A stretch of DNA of 64,000 nucleotides from Ligilactobacillus salivarius DSM 20555 = ATCC 11741 (GCF_001435955.1 NZ_AYYT01000004.1:45398-109397); one strand, 5' to 3'. Shown: positions 19,428-29,965, counted from the first letter of the stretch. Notes: generated by a model not told the origin, from the letters alone. Program-made: numbers and translations.

Positions 19428-20165
19428 CTATTTGTGAGTAATGATCTTACTCAAGAATTGACGGGCTCTTTCTTCTTTAGGATTTTTGAAGAATGTTTCA
19501 GTATCATCATCTTCTAAAATTTCCCCATCTGCTAGAAATACAATTCTATTTCCAACTTCTCGTGCGAATCCCATTTCGTGTGTTACCACAACCATTGTAA
19601 TTCCACGTTCTGCAACAGTCTTCATAACATCTAATACATCATCAATCATTTCAGGATCTAGAGCACTAGTTGGTTCATCAAACAAAATACATTTAGGTTG
19701 CATAGCTAAGGAACGCGCAATTGCAACACGTTGTTTTTGTCCACCAGATAACATTCTAGGATATGATTCTGCTTTACTTGAAAGACCTACCATTTCTAGC
19801 AATTCTAGAGCATACTTCTTATTTTCAGCTTCATCTTTATGTAAAACTATTCGTGGAGCTAACATAATGTTTTCTAATACTGTTTTATTTTCGTATAAGT
19901 TAAAGTGTTGGAATACCATTCCGACATCTTTTCTGATCTTATTCATATCTGTTTTCTTATCGGATAAGTCATAGTTATTAACAATCAATTGACCATTACT
20001 AATGTCTTCTAAGCCATTAATTGTTCTAATAAGTGTACTTTTACCAGAACCAGAGGGACCAATAAGTACGACAACCTCGCCTTTTTCTACCTTCAAGTTA
20101 ATATTCTTTAAAGCATGGAAATTTCCATAATATTTATCAACATTTTTAAATTCAATCATCGACAT
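19428..20165 (-). CDS. glnQ: amino acid ABC transporter ATP-binding protein
   Basis: The 245-residue ATPase has Walker A GPSGSGKST, Q-loop in GMVFQHFNLYENKTVLEN, the ABC signature LSGGQKQRVAIARSLA, Walker B CILFDEPTSALDPE and the switch histidine in VVTHEMGFA. These are typical of GlnQ-type polar amino acid importers. It is first in the operon; AAAGGAGG lies upstream. The symbol is by family similarity and does not prove glutamine as substrate. Confidence 0.93.
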   Translation of the reverse strand: MSMIEFKNVDKYYGNFHALKNINLKVEKGEVVVLIGPSGSGKSTLIRTINGLEDISNGQLIVNNYDLSDKKTDMNKIRKDVGMVFQHFNLYENKTVLENIMLAPRIVLHKDEAENKKYALELLEMVGLSSKAESYPRMLSGGQKQRVAIARSLAMQPKCILFDEPTSALDPEMIDDVLDVMKTVAERGITMVVVTHEMGFAREVGNRIVFLADGEILEDDDTETFFKNPKEERARQFLSKIITHK

Positions 20166-20261
20166 ATTCTGCTCCTCCTTTATTCCACGTTACATTTTAT
20201 ACATAATCAAAATCGTTGATATCACTTAATTATTATATAAAAATAATAACAACGTACTCTA

Positions 20262-20290
20262 ATTTTAATCTTTTTATAATTAAAAAGCAA
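20262..20290 (-). promoter_or_regulatory. predicted promoter of the amino acid ABC operon
   Basis: On the minus strand TTGCTT (20285-20290), 17 bases, TAAAAT (20262-20267). The leader to the ATPase start is about 90 bases, A/T-rich, with no recognised riboswitch. Confidence 0.65.
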
Positions 20291-20333
20291 GTGTTTATTC
20301 AAAATACATGTTATATTAGGTTACATAGATATA

Positions 20334-20380
20334 AAAACACCATATAATTGTTAGAAAATCTAACAACTATATGGTGTTTT
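20334..20380. terminator. terminator after the 173-residue membrane protein gene
   Basis: Long inverted repeat with arms AAAACACCATATA and TATATGGTGTTTT and inner TTGTTAGA/TCTAACAA. On the minus strand the stem is followed by a T-run, ending the gene at 20382-20903. Confidence 0.9.
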
Positions 20381-20381
20381 C

Positions 20382-20903
20382 TTAAATATCTTTTTTATAA
20401 ACTTTATATAAAACTATCGTTATCCAAGTCGCAATTAATGCTGGAAAAATTGCAATAATTAGGTATGTAGGATTTATCAAATAACTTAAGTCTAAATTCA
20501 AAATATCAGGAATTTCCTTTACTACTTTATGTAATGTATCAAACATTACTTGATAAATAGTCATATAGATCAATATCCATTGAATGTAATACTCAACCAT
20601 CGTCAATACAGTTGTTGGCAAATTAAACCTTTTTTGAAATTTCCTAAAAATTAAATAGTGAATTAAGCCAGAAAGAACTATTACCCACATTGATAACGTA
20701 AAAATCGATCCTATTCTTAAAGCATTAAAACTGTCAGCCAAAATAATTGCTAAACTAAATAAAATAATAAACAGAATTAAATTAATAATTACCATTCCAA
20801 ATAAAAGTGCAATGGACTGTACAAAAATCAAACTTCGCGTTTTCCTAGCATTAAAAAAGATACTTATACCTATTAAGATAATTAAAATTAAACTCCAGTC
20901 TAT
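20382..20903 (-). CDS. uncharacterised multi-pass membrane protein, probable AUA start
   Basis: No family recognised. The usual reading would start at TTG 20831 (149 residues, about four hydrophobic segments), but no good ribosome-binding site precedes that TTG. The same frame stays open upstream through a further hydrophobic segment (DWSLILIILIGISIFF, then the positive NARKTRS), back to an ATA codon at 20903. That ATA lies 8 bases after AAGGGGG (20912-20918), ideal spacing. From there the protein is 173 residues with five segments. No ATG, GTG or TTG fits between them as well. An AUA start is rare and would imply weak or regulated translation. The gene begins right after the terminator of the upstream gene, so its promoter is unclear. 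Confidence 0.55.
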   Translation of the reverse strand: MDWSLILIILIGISIFFNARKTRSLIFVQSIALLFGMVIINLILFIILFSLAIILADSFNALRIGSIFTLSMWVIVLSGLIHYLIFRKFQKRFNLPTTVLTMVEYYIQWILIYMTIYQVMFDTLHKVVKEIPDILNLDLSYLINPTYLIIAIFPALIATWITIVLYKVYKKDI

Positions 20904-20925
20904 TTTTATAACCCCCTTATAAAAA

Positions 20926-20961
20926 ATACCTTGTAAGTAACTTTTACTACTTACAAGGTAT
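20926..20961 (-). terminator. terminator after the 305-residue membrane protein gene
   Basis: Arms ATACCTTGTAAGTA and TACTTACAAGGTAT are perfectly complementary and, on the minus strand, are followed by TTTTTT. The Shine-Dalgarno sequence of the next gene begins only a few bases further on. Confidence 0.9.
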
Positions 20962-20966
20962 CACTT

Positions 20967-21884
20967 TTACCTTCTTCTGTCTCTACGTCTGCTTAAATGT
21001 TCATCTTCAATACTTGAAGTTTTTTCATAGTAAGAAGAATCAAACTTAGGTGCAGCCTTTTTTTCGCGACTAGTATATGCAATTTTTGCATCAATTCTAA
21101 ACGGTTCATTATCTTCCATCGCTGTAGAGCGTCCCGCTATCATAAATGGGCCACCTGTTAATACAACAGTTGCTAAATAAATATGATATTTCTTAGCTGC
21201 TTCACTAGCTGGCATTAAGCCAATTGTTTTGACTGTTCCTAATTGGTAACTTTCAATTTGATTAATACCACCATAAATAACTAATTTACCTTCTACATTT
21301 TTCAATTCAAAATATGGTAATGCTTGTGGTGTCTCGCCTAAAGCATATCTAACTTTTCCATCGCTTTTTATTTCTTTAAAGATGGTATTCTTACTCTTTC
21401 CATCATAGTCAAGATGAAGGTAATTAATCTTCTTCAAACTGTCAGCAACAATTTGAATATTAGCTAACTCCGCTTCAGAAGTTGTTATTTCTGCCGGTAA
21501 GAAATCTTGATTTTCATCAAAAATACCATTAGTTTGCACAAATCCTGCTTGTCTCATTCTAGCAACTTTTTTGCGAGCTTCTTCTTCAGGATCCTTAGGC
21601 TTAATTCCTAAAGCATTTTCGATTTTAGGAGAAATATCCCACTTAGCTTTCTTTTCTGTAAACCAATATATTGCATTAAGATAAGTAAAATATAACAACA
21701 CTAGGAATGCTAAAATAAAAAGAAGTCCTCTTCCGATGAAGCCATTCGCAAAGAAACGCCATGCTACATATAAAAGATAGAAATTGCCTATACCACCTAC
21801 TACAGTGTAGACTCTATTTTTTATCTTAACATTCATGTTGATATATCCTATCCAGGTATTTATCAACCCTAAAATACTAAACAA
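20967..21884 (-). CDS. uncharacterised membrane protein of lactobacilli
   Basis: A 305-residue protein of no assigned function. Two or three hydrophobic segments lie within residues 25-75 (GNFYLLYVAWRFF; GRGLLFILAFLVLLYFTYLN), followed by a cytoplasmic-looking region with a basic/acidic stretch (KPKDPEEEARKKVARMRQAG), a mixed alpha/beta domain, and a tail of arginines (LSRRRDRRR). The start is a TTG at 21884, 6 bases after AGAGGTG; an overlapping ATG reads only three codons. It is just downstream of the Ser/Asn/Thr-rich protein and may share its transcript. Confidence 0.75.
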   Translation of the reverse strand: MFSILGLINTWIGYINMNVKIKNRVYTVVGGIGNFYLLYVAWRFFANGFIGRGLLFILAFLVLLYFTYLNAIYWFTEKKAKWDISPKIENALGIKPKDPEEEARKKVARMRQAGFVQTNGIFDENQDFLPAEITTSEAELANIQIVADSLKKINYLHLDYDGKSKNTIFKEIKSDGKVRYALGETPQALPYFELKNVEGKLVIYGGINQIESYQLGTVKTIGLMPASEAAKKYHIYLATVVLTGGPFMIAGRSTAMEDNEPFRIDAKIAYTSREKKAAPKFDSSYYEKTSSIEDEHLSRRRDRRR

Positions 21885-21899
21885 TCATCTCACCTCTTT

Positions 21900-22376
21900 T
21901 TACTGATTATTATTCGTTGTTGTTCCGCCAGTTGTGTTATTGTTAGTTGTTGTATTTCCTGTCGTATTATTACTATCAGTAGTTGTATCATTACTGTTAG
22001 TATTATTATTTGTCGTTGTTCCACCAGTTGTATTATCAGTGGTTTTAGTAGAACTTGAATAAGATTTATTATTGCCATTTGTATTGCCATCATCAGTAGT
22101 AGAGTTAGTATCTTGATTTTGATCATTTTCACTATTATCATATGAACTACTATCATGTTTCTTGTCATCACTTTGACTTGATGACATCTTAGAATTATCT
22201 TGTTCTGAATTTGAACTAAAACTTGAAGAAACTGTTGACGTAGACACACTTTCTACCTTAGGCTTCCCTTCAGAAGTTCCAGTCGCAGTGTTAACTGCCA
22301 CGTTAGTTGCGCCTAAAGCTAATACCGCCGATAAAATTGCAAATGGTGTGATAAACGGTGGTGTACGATATGCCAT
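21900..22376 (-). CDS. membrane-anchored Ser/Thr/Asn-rich low-complexity protein
   Basis: A 158-residue protein. Residues 1-30 hold a hydrophobic segment (TPPFITPFAILSAVLALGA) that could anchor it; there is no lipobox or clear signal-peptidase site. Everything after about residue 40 is low complexity, first Ser/Asp/Lys-rich and then Asn/Thr/Gly-rich with loosely repeated NTTGGTTTNNN units and a short repeat at DNA level. No folded domain or LPxTG motif. AGGAGG precedes the ATG. Possibly a cell-surface spacer or a disordered partner of the next protein. Confidence 0.75.
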   Translation of the reverse strand: MAYRTPPFITPFAILSAVLALGATNVAVNTATGTSEGKPKVESVSTSTVSSSFSSNSEQDNSKMSSSQSDDKKHDSSSYDNSENDQNQDTNSTTDDGNTNGNNKSYSSSTKTTDNTTGGTTTNNNTNSNDTTTDSNNTTGNTTTNNNTTGGTTTNNNQ

Positions 22377-22474
22377 TTTTCTTCCTCCTATCTATACTTT
22401 CACTTTCTTACCTATATTACTACATACGTCCAAAAGAATACATGAATTTTTTATGATGAAGTTTTAAAGATTTA

Positions 22475-22906
22475 CTAAGAGTTTTTACGACATTTGTCGC
22501 ATACACCATATACTTCAAATCTATGTCCGTCAATTTGATATCCAGGAAGTTGAGTCTGTAATAAATCATCTAGAGGACAAAGATTAATTTCTTCAACCTT
22601 TCCACATTTCTCACAGATAAAATGATGATGATGCAAGTTTCCAAAATCACATTGATATTTTACACAAGCTCCTGATGGTTTTTCTTGTGTTTCAATGATT
22701 CCTAAATTATCAAAATCTTTTATATTACGATAGATTGTATTATGACTCATTCCTGGAAAAAGAGTATGCATATATTTATCCACCTGGGTAATATCCACAT
22801 AACGGTGCTGATAATTACTCAAATATTCCAGTAAAGCTTGTCGTTGTTTGGTTATTTTTAAATTATGCTCTTTTAAAATACTAATTGCTTCCTTAACCAA
22901 AGTCAT
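22475..22906 (-). CDS. Fur-family metalloregulator (Fur/Zur/PerR type)
   Basis: A 143-residue repressor with the Fur layout: winged helix (KITKQRQALLEYLSNYQHRY; HNTIYRNIKDFDNLGIIET) and dimerisation domain with the HHHHFICEKCGKVEEI block and a C-terminal CDKC. The two CxxC pairs form the structural zinc site. The run of histidines supports metal sensing; Zur or Fur seems more likely than PerR but sequence alone does not settle it. It is divergent from an amino acid permease with 200 bases between. Confidence 0.9.
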   Translation of the reverse strand: MTLVKEAISILKEHNLKITKQRQALLEYLSNYQHRYVDITQVDKYMHTLFPGMSHNTIYRNIKDFDNLGIIETQEKPSGACVKYQCDFGNLHHHHFICEKCGKVEEINLCPLDDLLQTQLPGYQIDGHRFEVYGVCDKCRKNS

Positions 22907-23061
22907 TCACCATCTCTCTAAATAGTAATCTTTACTTTCTAATTTATACTAACATCAATCATTTTAAAATGCTAATTTATTATTTTTTCTAATTTTTCAA
23001 TTCCTATTTTATCGGCTTTTATTGCTAAAATCGATTACTAAAATTAATTTTTCTATTAACA

Positions 23062-23091
23062 TTGACATTATACTCTAATAATTGCTATTAT
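23062..23091 (+). promoter_or_regulatory. predicted promoter of the APC permease at 23125
   Basis: TTGACA (23062-23067), 18 bases, TATTAT (23086-23091). An AATAAT/ATTATT inverted repeat (23077-23092) overlaps the -10 box. The Shine-Dalgarno GGAG lies at 23114-23117, giving a short leader. Confidence 0.7.
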
Positions 23092-23124
23092 TGTCACTAT
23101 ATTAATAATGAATGGAGTGATTTA

Positions 23125-24522
23125 ATGGGGATTTTAAATCGCATTCTAAGAAAAGAAAGTCTCGAACGTTACTTAGATTCCGACAATCACCTTGAACGTA
23201 TTATCGGAACTAAAGATTTGATTGCCATGGGGATTGGTGTTGTTATTGGGACAGGTATTTTTATCCTTCCAGGAACTGTTGCCGCAACACATAGTGGTCC
23301 TGCGATTACTATTTCTTTCATCCTGGCTGCAATTGTTTGTTCTACTTCAGCTTTATGTTATGCAGAATTCTCATCTGCTTTACCAGTTGCCGGAAGTGCT
23401 TATTCATTCGGTAATGTTATCTTCGGTGAACTCATAGGTTGGATTTTAGGTTGGGCTTTAATTCTTGAATATATGTTAGCTGTCGCTGCTGTTGCAACTG
23501 GGTGGGCTTCATACTTCAACTCTTTTATTGCTGGTTTTGGAATTCATATTCCTAAAGCAGTCAGTGGTCCTTTTAATCCAGCTCAAGGTACTTACGTTAA
23601 TTTAACTGCTATTTTAATTGTATTGTTTATTTCTTTCTTGTTAAGTAGGGGTGTGCAAGCATCTATTCGTCTTAACAACATTATGGTTTATCTAAAAATT
23701 GCAATTATTTTATTATTTGTCATCGTTGGTGCCTTTTTTGTGAAACCTGCTAATTGGAATCCATATATGCCATTTGGAATCAAAGGTGTCTTCACTGGTG
23801 CCTCAACAGTTTTCTTTGCTTATTTAGGATTTGATGTTATTGCTTCATCAGCTGCTGAAGTTAAAAATCCCAAGCGTTCAATGCCAGCTGGTATCTTAGG
23901 AACTTTATCAATCACTACTGTCCTATATATTGCTGTAGCAGCTGTTTTAACTGGAATGGTCAAGTATACAAAACTTGATGTTGGAAATCCTGTATCATAC
24001 GCTATGCAACTAGCTCACCAAGATTGGTTTGCCGGTATCATCGCCTTAGGTGCTTTGATCGGTATGTTTACTATGATCCTTTCAACTACATTCTCATCTT
24101 CTCGCCTAATTTACTCAATTGGTCGCGATGGTTTACTACCTGCTTCTTTAAGTAAATTAGATGAAAAGACACATACACCTAAAGTTGCTCTATATGCTGT
24201 AACAGTTGTTATAGCTTTAACTAGTGGGTTTGTTTCTTTAGACCAATTAGCTAACTTAGTTAATATTGGAACTTTAGTTGCTTTTACTGTTGTTTCTCTA
24301 GGTGTTATTCCTTTACGTCGTCGTAAAGATATTGATAACAGCAAAGGATTCAAAGTTCCATTTTATCCTGTACTTCCTATTGTTTCTGTTGTTTTATGTT
24401 TAATCATGCTATCTCAACTTTCATTAGAAACATGGGTTGCTTCCGGTATTTGGTTCTTAATTGGTTTAATTATCTACTTCAGTTACGGTATTAAGCACAG
24501 TAAGCTTTCCGGAAATAAATAA
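23125..24522 (+). CDS. APC-family amino acid permease (YfnA/CAT-like)
   Basis: A 465-residue transporter with about twelve membrane segments. Motifs include DLIAMGIGVVIGTGIFILPG in the first helix and YLGFDVIASSAAEVKNPKRS near the middle, typical of cationic/branched amino acid permeases such as YfnA. The frame extends to a TTG at 23062, but that TTG is the -35 box; ATG 23125 with GGAG 7 bases upstream is the start. It is monocistronic. Substrate unresolved. Confidence 0.92.
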   Translation: MGILNRILRKESLERYLDSDNHLERIIGTKDLIAMGIGVVIGTGIFILPGTVAATHSGPAITISFILAAIVCSTSALCYAEFSSALPVAGSAYSFGNVIFGELIGWILGWALILEYMLAVAAVATGWASYFNSFIAGFGIHIPKAVSGPFNPAQGTYVNLTAILIVLFISFLLSRGVQASIRLNNIMVYLKIAIILLFVIVGAFFVKPANWNPYMPFGIKGVFTGASTVFFAYLGFDVIASSAAEVKNPKRSMPAGILGTLSITTVLYIAVAAVLTGMVKYTKLDVGNPVSYAMQLAHQDWFAGIIALGALIGMFTMILSTTFSSSRLIYSIGRDGLLPASLSKLDEKTHTPKVALYAVTVVIALTSGFVSLDQLANLVNIGTLVAFTVVSLGVIPLRRRKDIDNSKGFKVPFYPVLPIVSVVLCLIMLSQLSLETWVASGIWFLIGLIIYFSYGIKHSKLSGNK

Positions 24523-24538
24523 TTTAATATAACCCAAA

Positions 24539-24582
24539 AAGGTGCTAGTAATTAGTTAATTAATACTAATCGCTAGCACCTT
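24539..24582. terminator. inverted repeat after the APC permease
   Basis: AAGGTGCTAG/CTAGCACCTT with partly paired ATTAGT/ACTAAT inside. The U-tract is poor, so it may act with the second hairpin just downstream. Confidence 0.65.
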
Positions 24583-24605
24583 GTTAATTGCAATTTTTCT
24601 ATAAT

Positions 24606-24645
24606 TAAAAAGGAATTACGTCATTATTCGCGTAATTCCTTTTTT
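24606..24645. terminator. bidirectional terminator between permease and guaB
   Basis: AAAAAGGAATTACG / CGTAATTCCTTTTT arms with T-runs on both strands, placed between convergent genes. Confidence 0.9.
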
Positions 24646-24656
24646 ATTTAATCTTC

Positions 24657-26156
<1,500 letters not shown>

Positions 26157-26184
26157 TTACGTAATTGTTAATATGTTGTCTTAC

Positions 26185-26213
26185 AGAATACAAAATATTT
26201 CAAGAAAAAGCAA
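26185..26213 (-). promoter_or_regulatory. predicted guaB promoter
   Basis: On the minus strand TTGCTT (26208-26213), 17 bases, TATTCT (26185-26190). The leader of about 35 bases is too short for a riboswitch. Confidence 0.6.
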
Positions 26214-26307
26214 GTATTCTTAGTTAATTTTTAAATTCTTAATCTTATTCTTATTTTTAAGGTTAAAATTCGTTTTTTAGCTATCTTATTTACGAACAAT
26301 TAATATA

Positions 26308-29160
26308 TTATTCAGTAAATAACAAATCATACATTTTAGTTTCTAATGGGTGTTGCAACTCTATGTTCATTCCTACTGCTGTCTTTTTCCCAACGATTTC
26401 TTCACGAACACTATCTGATACAATCTTACCTTCTCCCAAATAATAGAAACCTTTTCCATCGGCATCGCTACGCTTTACAAAAAGATGTAGTTTTATTTTA
26501 TAATTTCCCATTTTATCTTTTGCTAAAAGTCGTTGAACCTCATCTGAATCTATATGTCGAGGAGATCTGGTATACCATCTCAAACTTTTACCATTTTGTA
26601 AATCATTACGATATTTAGCATTTCTCTTATCTTCAGAATCTTTCTTATAGGTTATAAAAATTGGACATTCTTTTTCACCTACACGATATCCATACATTGG
26701 TGCACTGACGTCTTTTTCCCAATTTAATAAGCGGCATACATCTTTACGAGTGTATTTTTTATAGAATGTAAACTGCTTTTTATGTTGATATTCTTTATTC
26801 AATAATAATCCCGTTTGAATAACATCTTGCCATAACTGATAGAATTTAGGATTATTCAAACTTGTTTTAATTTGATCATTAAGTTGATAATCTAACAAAT
26901 TGACCTTTTCTACGATAGGAATTCCACCATACTGTTCAGCTTTAGTTGTCTTTCCAGCCTTCACATCAAAGAAAGATAAGTTCAAAATATTTTCAACAGA
27001 ATTCATTAATTCCATATTGAAGTAAATTTGTTTTTCTTGTAATTCTTGCTCATAATCAGATAAACTGCATACTTTATTTTTAGTCAATAGATCTAATAAT
27101 ATGAGTTCGTGAGGTCTCATTCCATTCAATAATTCTTTGGTTATAAAAGCTAAAACTTGTTCTTGATACAAAGTTAACTCAGAATCTTCTCCCATTTTTT
27201 GCAAGAAAATATCATAGTTATCAAGATTTCCGTTATTAGCAAAAACAATTGGAGAAACTGATCCAAATCTATAAAAATCTTGTAGCAAAGGCACTTTACC
27301 AAGTTTATTTTTCAAATCTTGATAAGCTGTTCTCATTTCCTTCATTGAATCTAACTTCACTTTATCCAATGATTGCAAAATCTTTTCTTGAGCAATTTCC
27401 GTAAAATTAATCGTTGAAACATCAATTACTGGTGGGACCCTTAACTCCGCTTTAGCTTCGTCAATACTGCGACTATTATCTTGAGTTAAAGCAATTGGAA
27501 TCAAATAATTATTTTTATAATTACCAATAAAATCTAGTACTGTTACGAAATCTTTTCCTGGATATTTTCTTAATCCACGCCCTAATTGTTGAATAAATAC
27601 AATACTTGATTGTGTATTTCGTAACATCACAACTTGATTGACACAAGGAATATCGATACCTTCATTAAACAAATTAACGGTAATAATATATTCTATTTTC
27701 CCTTCCTCTAATTCTCTAACTACTGCTCTTCTACGTTCATTACTATCTTGATTAGTTAGAGCTTTAGCTTGATGTCCTGCATCTGTAAAAGCCTGAGCCA
27801 ATTCTAATGCCTCATCTTGACGACTACAGAAAACCAAGCCATGAACTTTTAGTCCAGAGTAACCATAATAATCTAATTGATCCAAAATATATTTCACACG
27901 CTTAGGGGCTGTTAAATAGCGTAGATTTGTTGTTTCATCTACTGTAATACCATCTTCTTCATAATCTTGAACCCCAATATAGTGAAATGGACTGAGCATT
28001 TTATTTTCTAAAGCATCACGCAATCTAATTTCGTAAGCTAAATTATAATCAAATAAGGCATATACATCCTGATTATCCATCCTTTCAGGTGTCGCCGTCA
28101 TTCCCAACCAAAAATCTGGTTTAAAATAATGCATGATTTTTTGATAAGATGGCGCTGCTGAACGATGTGCCTCATCAATCAAAATATAATCGAAATAATT
28201 ACTTGGTAATTGGTCTAATATTTTATCTTGACTTACTGTTTGAATGGTAGAAAAAATATACTTTGCTTGAGTATCTTGCCTATCACCACTTAACATTCCA
28301 TACAATCTCTCACTTCCACCGATTACCTTCTTAAAACTTTCCATCGCTTTTTTAGCAATTTGTTCCCTATGAACTACAAATAAAAATCGTTTAGGCTGGT
28401 ATTCCTTAACCGCGAATGCTCCTAAATAAGTCTTACCAGTCCCAGTAGCAGACACAACTAAAGCCTTACTCTTCTTTTCAGCAACTATTTTTTCTAGCTC
28501 TTTTAAAGCAGCCATCTGCATCTTATTAGGAACTATCTCACTTTTGGCTTTGTTATTAATAGACTTTTCTGTTACTCGTAAATTTTGCCAAACTTCTTTA
28601 TAATTATCTATCCAAGCTTGTGTCAGTACTTGGGAATTTTCTATAATTCGCTCTAACTCTGAATGGGTTTGCTGATATAGACTACCATTTTCCGTTGAAG
28701 TTAGTTTTATCGCCCATTCATAATTACTTAACATCGCAGCTCTAGTAAAATTAGCGCTGCCAACAATCATCGTATAATAATCTGAATGTTCAAACATGTA
28801 TCCTTTCGCATGAAAGCCAGATTCTTCGGCAAGATAAACATCTACATTCTTTAACTTTAGCAATTCAGTAAATACTTTGGGTTGATTAAAATTAAGATAC
28901 GTACTTGTAACGATCTTGCCCCTTATCCCTTTTTTATCTAAATCTGCCAAAACAACTTTCAAAGGAGTTAACATATCCAAAGTTATAAAGGCTACCGACC
29001 AAATAAAACTTTTACATGTTTTTAATTCTTGTTTCAGACTTGTCCAAATATGTTGATCATTAGCATTGACTAACATTTTAGGAGTTAATAATTCATGCCC
29101 GGAATAATCAGCAGCATACAAGCCGTTAAGCATCGCTTCCTTCAATGTTTCGTTATCCAT
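26308..29160 (-). CDS. PLD-like / superfamily 2 helicase / DUF3427 protein
   Basis: A 950-residue protein with three parts. Residues about 35-185 are a phospholipase-D-like domain with HAKGYMFE and GSANFTRAAMLSN. Residues about 215-560 are a DEAD/DEAH helicase: Walker A SATGTGKTY, DEAH, motif TATPERM, and motif VI FIQQLGRGLR. The rest is the DUF3427 region (KKYTRKDVCRLLNWEKD; RHIDSDEVQRLL). This architecture is scattered in Firmicutes, sometimes near defence genes; nuclease plus helicase could act in DNA repair or restriction. No methylase or other defence gene is adjacent. Its PLD motif has H-x-K but lacks an obvious second HKD. Confidence 0.9.
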   Translation of the reverse strand: MDNETLKEAMLNGLYAADYSGHELLTPKMLVNANDQHIWTSLKQELKTCKSFIWSVAFITLDMLTPLKVVLADLDKKGIRGKIVTSTYLNFNQPKVFTELLKLKNVDVYLAEESGFHAKGYMFEHSDYYTMIVGSANFTRAAMLSNYEWAIKLTSTENGSLYQQTHSELERIIENSQVLTQAWIDNYKEVWQNLRVTEKSINNKAKSEIVPNKMQMAALKELEKIVAEKKSKALVVSATGTGKTYLGAFAVKEYQPKRFLFVVHREQIAKKAMESFKKVIGGSERLYGMLSGDRQDTQAKYIFSTIQTVSQDKILDQLPSNYFDYILIDEAHRSAAPSYQKIMHYFKPDFWLGMTATPERMDNQDVYALFDYNLAYEIRLRDALENKMLSPFHYIGVQDYEEDGITVDETTNLRYLTAPKRVKYILDQLDYYGYSGLKVHGLVFCSRQDEALELAQAFTDAGHQAKALTNQDSNERRRAVVRELEEGKIEYIITVNLFNEGIDIPCVNQVVMLRNTQSSIVFIQQLGRGLRKYPGKDFVTVLDFIGNYKNNYLIPIALTQDNSRSIDEAKAELRVPPVIDVSTINFTEIAQEKILQSLDKVKLDSMKEMRTAYQDLKNKLGKVPLLQDFYRFGSVSPIVFANNGNLDNYDIFLQKMGEDSELTLYQEQVLAFITKELLNGMRPHELILLDLLTKNKVCSLSDYEQELQEKQIYFNMELMNSVENILNLSFFDVKAGKTTKAEQYGGIPIVEKVNLLDYQLNDQIKTSLNNPKFYQLWQDVIQTGLLLNKEYQHKKQFTFYKKYTRKDVCRLLNWEKDVSAPMYGYRVGEKECPIFITYKKDSEDKRNAKYRNDLQNGKSLRWYTRSPRHIDSDEVQRLLAKDKMGNYKIKLHLFVKRSDADGKGFYYLGEGKIVSDSVREEIVGKKTAVGMNIELQHPLETKMYDLLFTE

Positions 29161-29185
29161 TATCTACTTCTCATCCTTTGCATTT

Positions 29186-29965
29186 TTATTCTAAATATAA
29201 TTCTTGCAATCTTTCAATTTTAGCTTTTGTCATTCCCAATTTTTCTTCCAAAAATCTCGCAACAGATCCACTTACTACTCGACACGCTTTAGGTAAAACT
29301 TCGATTGTTTCAGCGATAACTGCTGTTTTACTGTTTAATCTCTGTGCTATTTCTGTTTGCGATTCACTTTCTAACGCATCATTTATTGTTTCAGAAGAAT
29401 AATTATCAAAAAATAGATTGGTATATAAGTAATCTTCCACAATTTGTTTTTCACTCACACCTAATGCACTCAAAATTAAAAATGCAGCTACTCCTGTTCT
29501 ATCTTTTCCAGCTGTGCAATGGAAAACCACACTTTCTCCCTCTTTATCATTTTCCAATAAGACATTGAACATTTTACGATAAGCAGCTTGTGCATGAGGA
29601 TCTAACAACATTTGAAGATAAGTTTGTCTTCCAAAATCCATATTGCTAGCTCCTAATCGCATATTGTTGATGATTCCTAAATTTTTAAACAAGCTAAAAG
29701 AAAATGGGTACACAGTATCTTGGAAATATTGTGCTTTATCTGGATACTTATCTGGCGAATAATTAGATTCTTCGGGTGAGCGCAAATCAATAATATAGCG
29801 AACTCCATATTGATCTAGATAATCTACATCATTCTTGGTTAGTTGTGCCATACTTCCACAACGTAATAGTTTGTGCCATTTAATTTTTCTACCATCCTCG
29901 GTTAAATAACCGCCCAATTCTCTAAAATTTATACCTTCTTCTAATTCTAACATTCTATGTTCCAT
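29186..29965 (-). CDS. tyrosine-protein phosphatase (Y_phosphatase3 family)
   Basis: The 259-residue protein contains the P-loop VVFHCTAGKDRTGVAAFL (CX5R) and the N-terminal GINFRELGGYLTEDGRKIKW pattern of this family of dual-specificity or lipid phosphatases in Firmicutes. The frame opens at GTG 29977, but that GTG is part of the Shine-Dalgarno TAGGTGA; ATG 29965 is chosen. It ends 25 bases before the helicase start, so the two may be co-transcribed, though nothing links their functions. Confidence 0.9.
   Translation of the reverse strand: MEHRMLELEEGINFRELGGYLTEDGRKIKWHKLLRCGSMAQLTKNDVDYLDQYGVRYIIDLRSPEESNYSPDKYPDKAQYFQDTVYPFSFSLFKNLGIINNMRLGASNMDFGRQTYLQMLLDPHAQAAYRKMFNVLLENDKEGESVVFHCTAGKDRTGVAAFLILSALGVSEKQIVEDYLYTNLFFDNYSSETINDALESESQTEIAQRLNSKTAVIAETIEVLPKACRVVSGSVARFLEEKLGMTKAKIERLQELYLE

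Noticed and set aside
21900..22250. Short direct repeats that could be taken for a CRISPR array
   Set aside because: The repeats are in frame, encode Asn/Thr/Gly codons inside a gene with a good ribosome-binding site, vary in length and have no unique spacers of constant size.
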